Part shown: one piece after another, positions 13,602 to 15,125 of the stretch
Numbering within the stretch: position 1 is the first letter of the stretch
Layout: every line of letters begins with the position of its first letter
From: Lachnospiraceae bacterium UBA1753
GTDB lineage: Bacteria > Bacillota > Clostridia > Lachnospirales > Lachnospiraceae
Assembly (NCBI GenBank): GCA_002317595.1
Contig: DCHL01000087.1
Coordinates: 15,082 to 30,206, forward strand
Direction of reading: 5' to 3'
DNA: 15,125 nt
Notes under the pieces: model-generated
Told to the model about the DNA's origin: nothing
The model's input: only the letters and a program-made list of their open reading frames with translations
Database searches by the model: none
Made by a program: the position numbers and the translations under genes

Positions 13602-14912
13602 ATGAAGAATTATTTCCAGCCCGAGATCGAGACAATGCCTCTCGAGCAGCTTCAGGCACTGCAGAGCGAACGACTCGTTGCTCAGGTTAAGCACGTTTAC
13701 GACAACGTTGCTTACTACAGAGAAAAAATGGACAAGGCCGGCGTTAAGCCCGAGGATATCAAGGGTATCGAAGACCTTCCCAAGCTTCCCTTCATCGAGA
13801 AGGACGAACTCCGTGACCAGTACCCTTATGGATTCCTTGGAACTCCCCTCTCAGAGGTAGTTCGTATCCAGTCTACTTCCGGAACAACAGGAAGAAGAGT
13901 TGTTGCTTTCTATACAATGGATGACATCCGCGTATGGGACGAGTGCTGCGCAAGAGCAATCGTTGCTGCTGGCGGATCAAACGAAGACGTTGTTCACGTA
14001 TGCTACGGCTACGGTCTTTTCACAGGCGGTCCTGGACTCAATGGTGGTTCACACCTTGTTGGTTCAATGACACTTCCTATGTCTTCAGGTAACACAGAGC
14101 GTCAGATTCAGTTCATGCAGGATCTTGAGTCTACAATCCTCTGCTGTACACCTTCATACGCCGCAACAATCGGTGAGGTTGTTAAGAAGAAGGGCGTTAA
14201 GGATACACTTAAGCTTAAGTCTGGTATCTTCGGTGCAGAGCCTTGGACAGAGGAGATGAGAGCTGACATCGAGAAGACTCTTGGCCTCAAGGCATTCGAT
14301 ATCTATGGTCTTACAGAGATTTCCGGCCCTGGTGTTTCCTTCGAGTGCGAGGAGCAGAAGGGTATGCACATCCAGGAAGACCACTTCATCGCTGAAATCA
14401 TCAATCCCCAGACTGGCGAGCAGCTTCCCGAGGGCGAGGTTGGAGAGCTTGTATTCTCTTGTATCACAAAGAAGGCATTCCCTCTTCTGCGTTACCGCAC
14501 AAGAGACCTCTGCCGTCTCACAAGAGAGAAGTGTTCTTGCGGACGTACTCATGTGCGCATGAGCAAGATCATGGGACGTTCTGATGACATGATGGTTGTT
14601 AAGGGCGTTAATGTATGGCCTTCACAGATTGAGCAGGTTATCTTCCAGCTCGGCTACCAGGCTAACTACGTTATCGTTGTTGACAGAGAGAACAACAAGG
14701 ACTCTATCGAGCTCAACGTTGAGAAGACTCCTGAGATGGCAGCAGATCCTAATTACGATGTAGAGAAGGCAACAAAGGAGATCGTTGCAGGTCTTAAGTC
14801 AATGCTCGGCATCAAGGTTGACGTTAACATCCTCCAGCCCATGACACTCGTTCGAAGCGAAGGCAAGGCTAAGAGAGTTGTTGATAAGAGAAACCTCTAC
14901 ACAATGATGTAA
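13602..14912 (+). CDS. paaK: Phenylacetate-CoA ligase (AMP-forming), PaaK family
   Basis: The enzyme activates aryl-acetates with ATP and CoA to aryl-acetyl-CoA, AMP and pyrophosphate, or runs in reverse. The 436-residue length is typical. Motifs: P-loop STSGTTGRR (91-99), FDIYGLTEISGPG (232-244), LRYRTRDL (296-303), GRSDDMMVVKGVNVWPSQIE (325-344) and the C-terminal EGKAKRV (420-426) with the Lys expected for adenylation. A small Cys cluster (C304, C311, C313) precedes the hinge, as is common in this family. AAGGAGG stands before the ATG. It follows iorAB by 116 nt, a pairing known in anaerobes that interconvert aryl-pyruvates and aryl-acetates. Substrate preference (phenyl, hydroxyphenyl or indole) cannot be read from the sequence. 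A strong terminator follows. Confidence 0.94.
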   Translation: MKNYFQPEIETMPLEQLQALQSERLVAQVKHVYDNVAYYREKMDKAGVKPEDIKGIEDLPKLPFIEKDELRDQYPYGFLGTPLSEVVRIQSTSGTTGRRVVAFYTMDDIRVWDECCARAIVAAGGSNEDVVHVCYGYGLFTGGPGLNGGSHLVGSMTLPMSSGNTERQIQFMQDLESTILCCTPSYAATIGEVVKKKGVKDTLKLKSGIFGAEPWTEEMRADIEKTLGLKAFDIYGLTEISGPGVSFECEEQKGMHIQEDHFIAEIINPQTGEQLPEGEVGELVFSCITKKAFPLLRYRTRDLCRLTREKCSCGRTHVRMSKIMGRSDDMMVVKGVNVWPSQIEQVIFQLGYQANYVIVVDRENNKDSIELNVEKTPEMAADPNYDVEKATKEIVAGLKSMLGIKVDVNILQPMTLVRSEGKAKRVVDKRNLYTMM

Positions 14913-14927
14913 TTGATGAAATTGATA

Positions 14928-14977
14928 TAGTTAATGGAAGTATTGTAGTTAATGGAAGTATTGTAGTTAATGGAAGT
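14928..14977 (+). repeat. 18-bp direct tandem repeat, 2.8 copies
   Basis: The unit TAGTTAATGGAAGTATTG occurs perfectly at 14928-14945 and 14946-14963, then for 14 bases at 14964-14977. The last copy runs into the left arm of the terminator stem. It lies 15 nt after the paaK stop and is in the mRNA 3' untranslated region. Confidence 0.9.
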
Positions 14978-15020
14978 CCTTGACCACCGTCTGGTGGCCA
15001 AGGACTTCTTCTTGTTTCTA
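14973..15020 (+). terminator. Intrinsic terminator of iorA-iorB-paaK
   Basis: GAAGTCCTTG (14973-14982) pairs with CAAGGACTTC (14999-15008), and CCACC/GGTGG pair inside around a GTCT loop, about 15 bp with one mismatch. CTTCTTCTTGTTTC follows. It is the only strong terminator after the three-gene unit. Confidence 0.8.
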
Positions 15021-15072
15021 TGGTTTCTTTTGCTATATTTCTTCTTACCGCGTCTCTTCTTGCTCTACTATA

Positions 15073-15110
15073 CAACGGGTGATGTTTGTTTCTGGATTCT
15101 CCGTTGCATT
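15073..15110. repeat. Short palindromic motif, copy B
   Basis: CAACGG (15073-15078), six bases, TTTGTTTC (15085-15092), eight bases, CCGTTGCATT (15101-15110). All three conserved blocks match copy A at 75-108 in the same orientation. It lies beyond the paaK terminator in otherwise empty sequence that reaches the window edge. Confidence 0.4.
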
Positions 15111-15125
15111 ACTACTTCCCGAGTG

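Noticed and set aside
1..15125. CRISPR arrays, tRNA or rRNA genes, prophage or IS genes
   Set aside because: No spaced direct repeats, cloverleaf, rRNA motif, transposase or phage protein was seen; the only tandem repeats are the 24-bp coding and 18-bp 3' ones.

Overview
The window looks like the chromosome of an anaerobic Firmicute of the Lachnospiraceae/Clostridia type, close to Butyrivibrio or Pseudobutyrivibrio. That placement is inferred from gene content: SpoVG, a paired GlgC/GlgD, an ammonium transporter fused to a PII protein, and an oxygen-sensitive indolepyruvate:ferredoxin oxidoreductase next to a phenylacetate-CoA ligase. Coding DNA is moderate in GC, most starts have strong AGGAGG-type ribosome sites, and no phage, IS or CRISPR hallmark is present.

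Layout. Positions 1-439 hold no convincing gene. They contain a short palindromic motif shared with the far end of the window, a 217-nt foldback element (151-367) and the terminator of the next gene. Positions 440-2194 (minus) encode an Amt transporter with a C-terminal PII domain. Positions 2195-2833 are non-coding but dense: a probable attenuator and a long hairpin in the amt leader, a consensus promoter running into an immediate terminator on the plus strand, a multi-helix RNA candidate best read on the minus strand, and overlapping divergent promoters. Positions 2834-3694 (plus) encode a GNAT acetyltransferase with an octapeptide repeat, probably leaderless, whose stop overlaps that of mfd. 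Positions 3691-10911 (minus) carry, in transcription order, glgC-glgD (ATGA overlap), spoVG (own terminator) and pth-mfd. Positions 11177-14912 (plus) carry iorA-iorB-paaK, then a tandem repeat, a strong terminator and the second copy of the palindromic motif.

How the genes fit together. GlgC/GlgD make ADP-glucose for glycogen. Pth recycles peptidyl-tRNA and Mfd clears stalled RNA polymerase for repair; spoVG, pth and mfd keep the relative order of the Bacillus spoVG-pth-mfd region. IorA/IorB and the CoA ligase form a module linking aryl-pyruvates, aryl-acetyl-CoA and aryl-acetates, either oxidatively (ATP gain) or reductively (aromatic amino acid synthesis from aryl acids). The Amt-PII fusion joins ammonium uptake to nitrogen sensing.

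The least explained parts are the RNA-like elements at 151-367 and 2535-2728, and the paired motif at both window ends. They were found by reading base pairing by eye; no folding program or covariance search was run.
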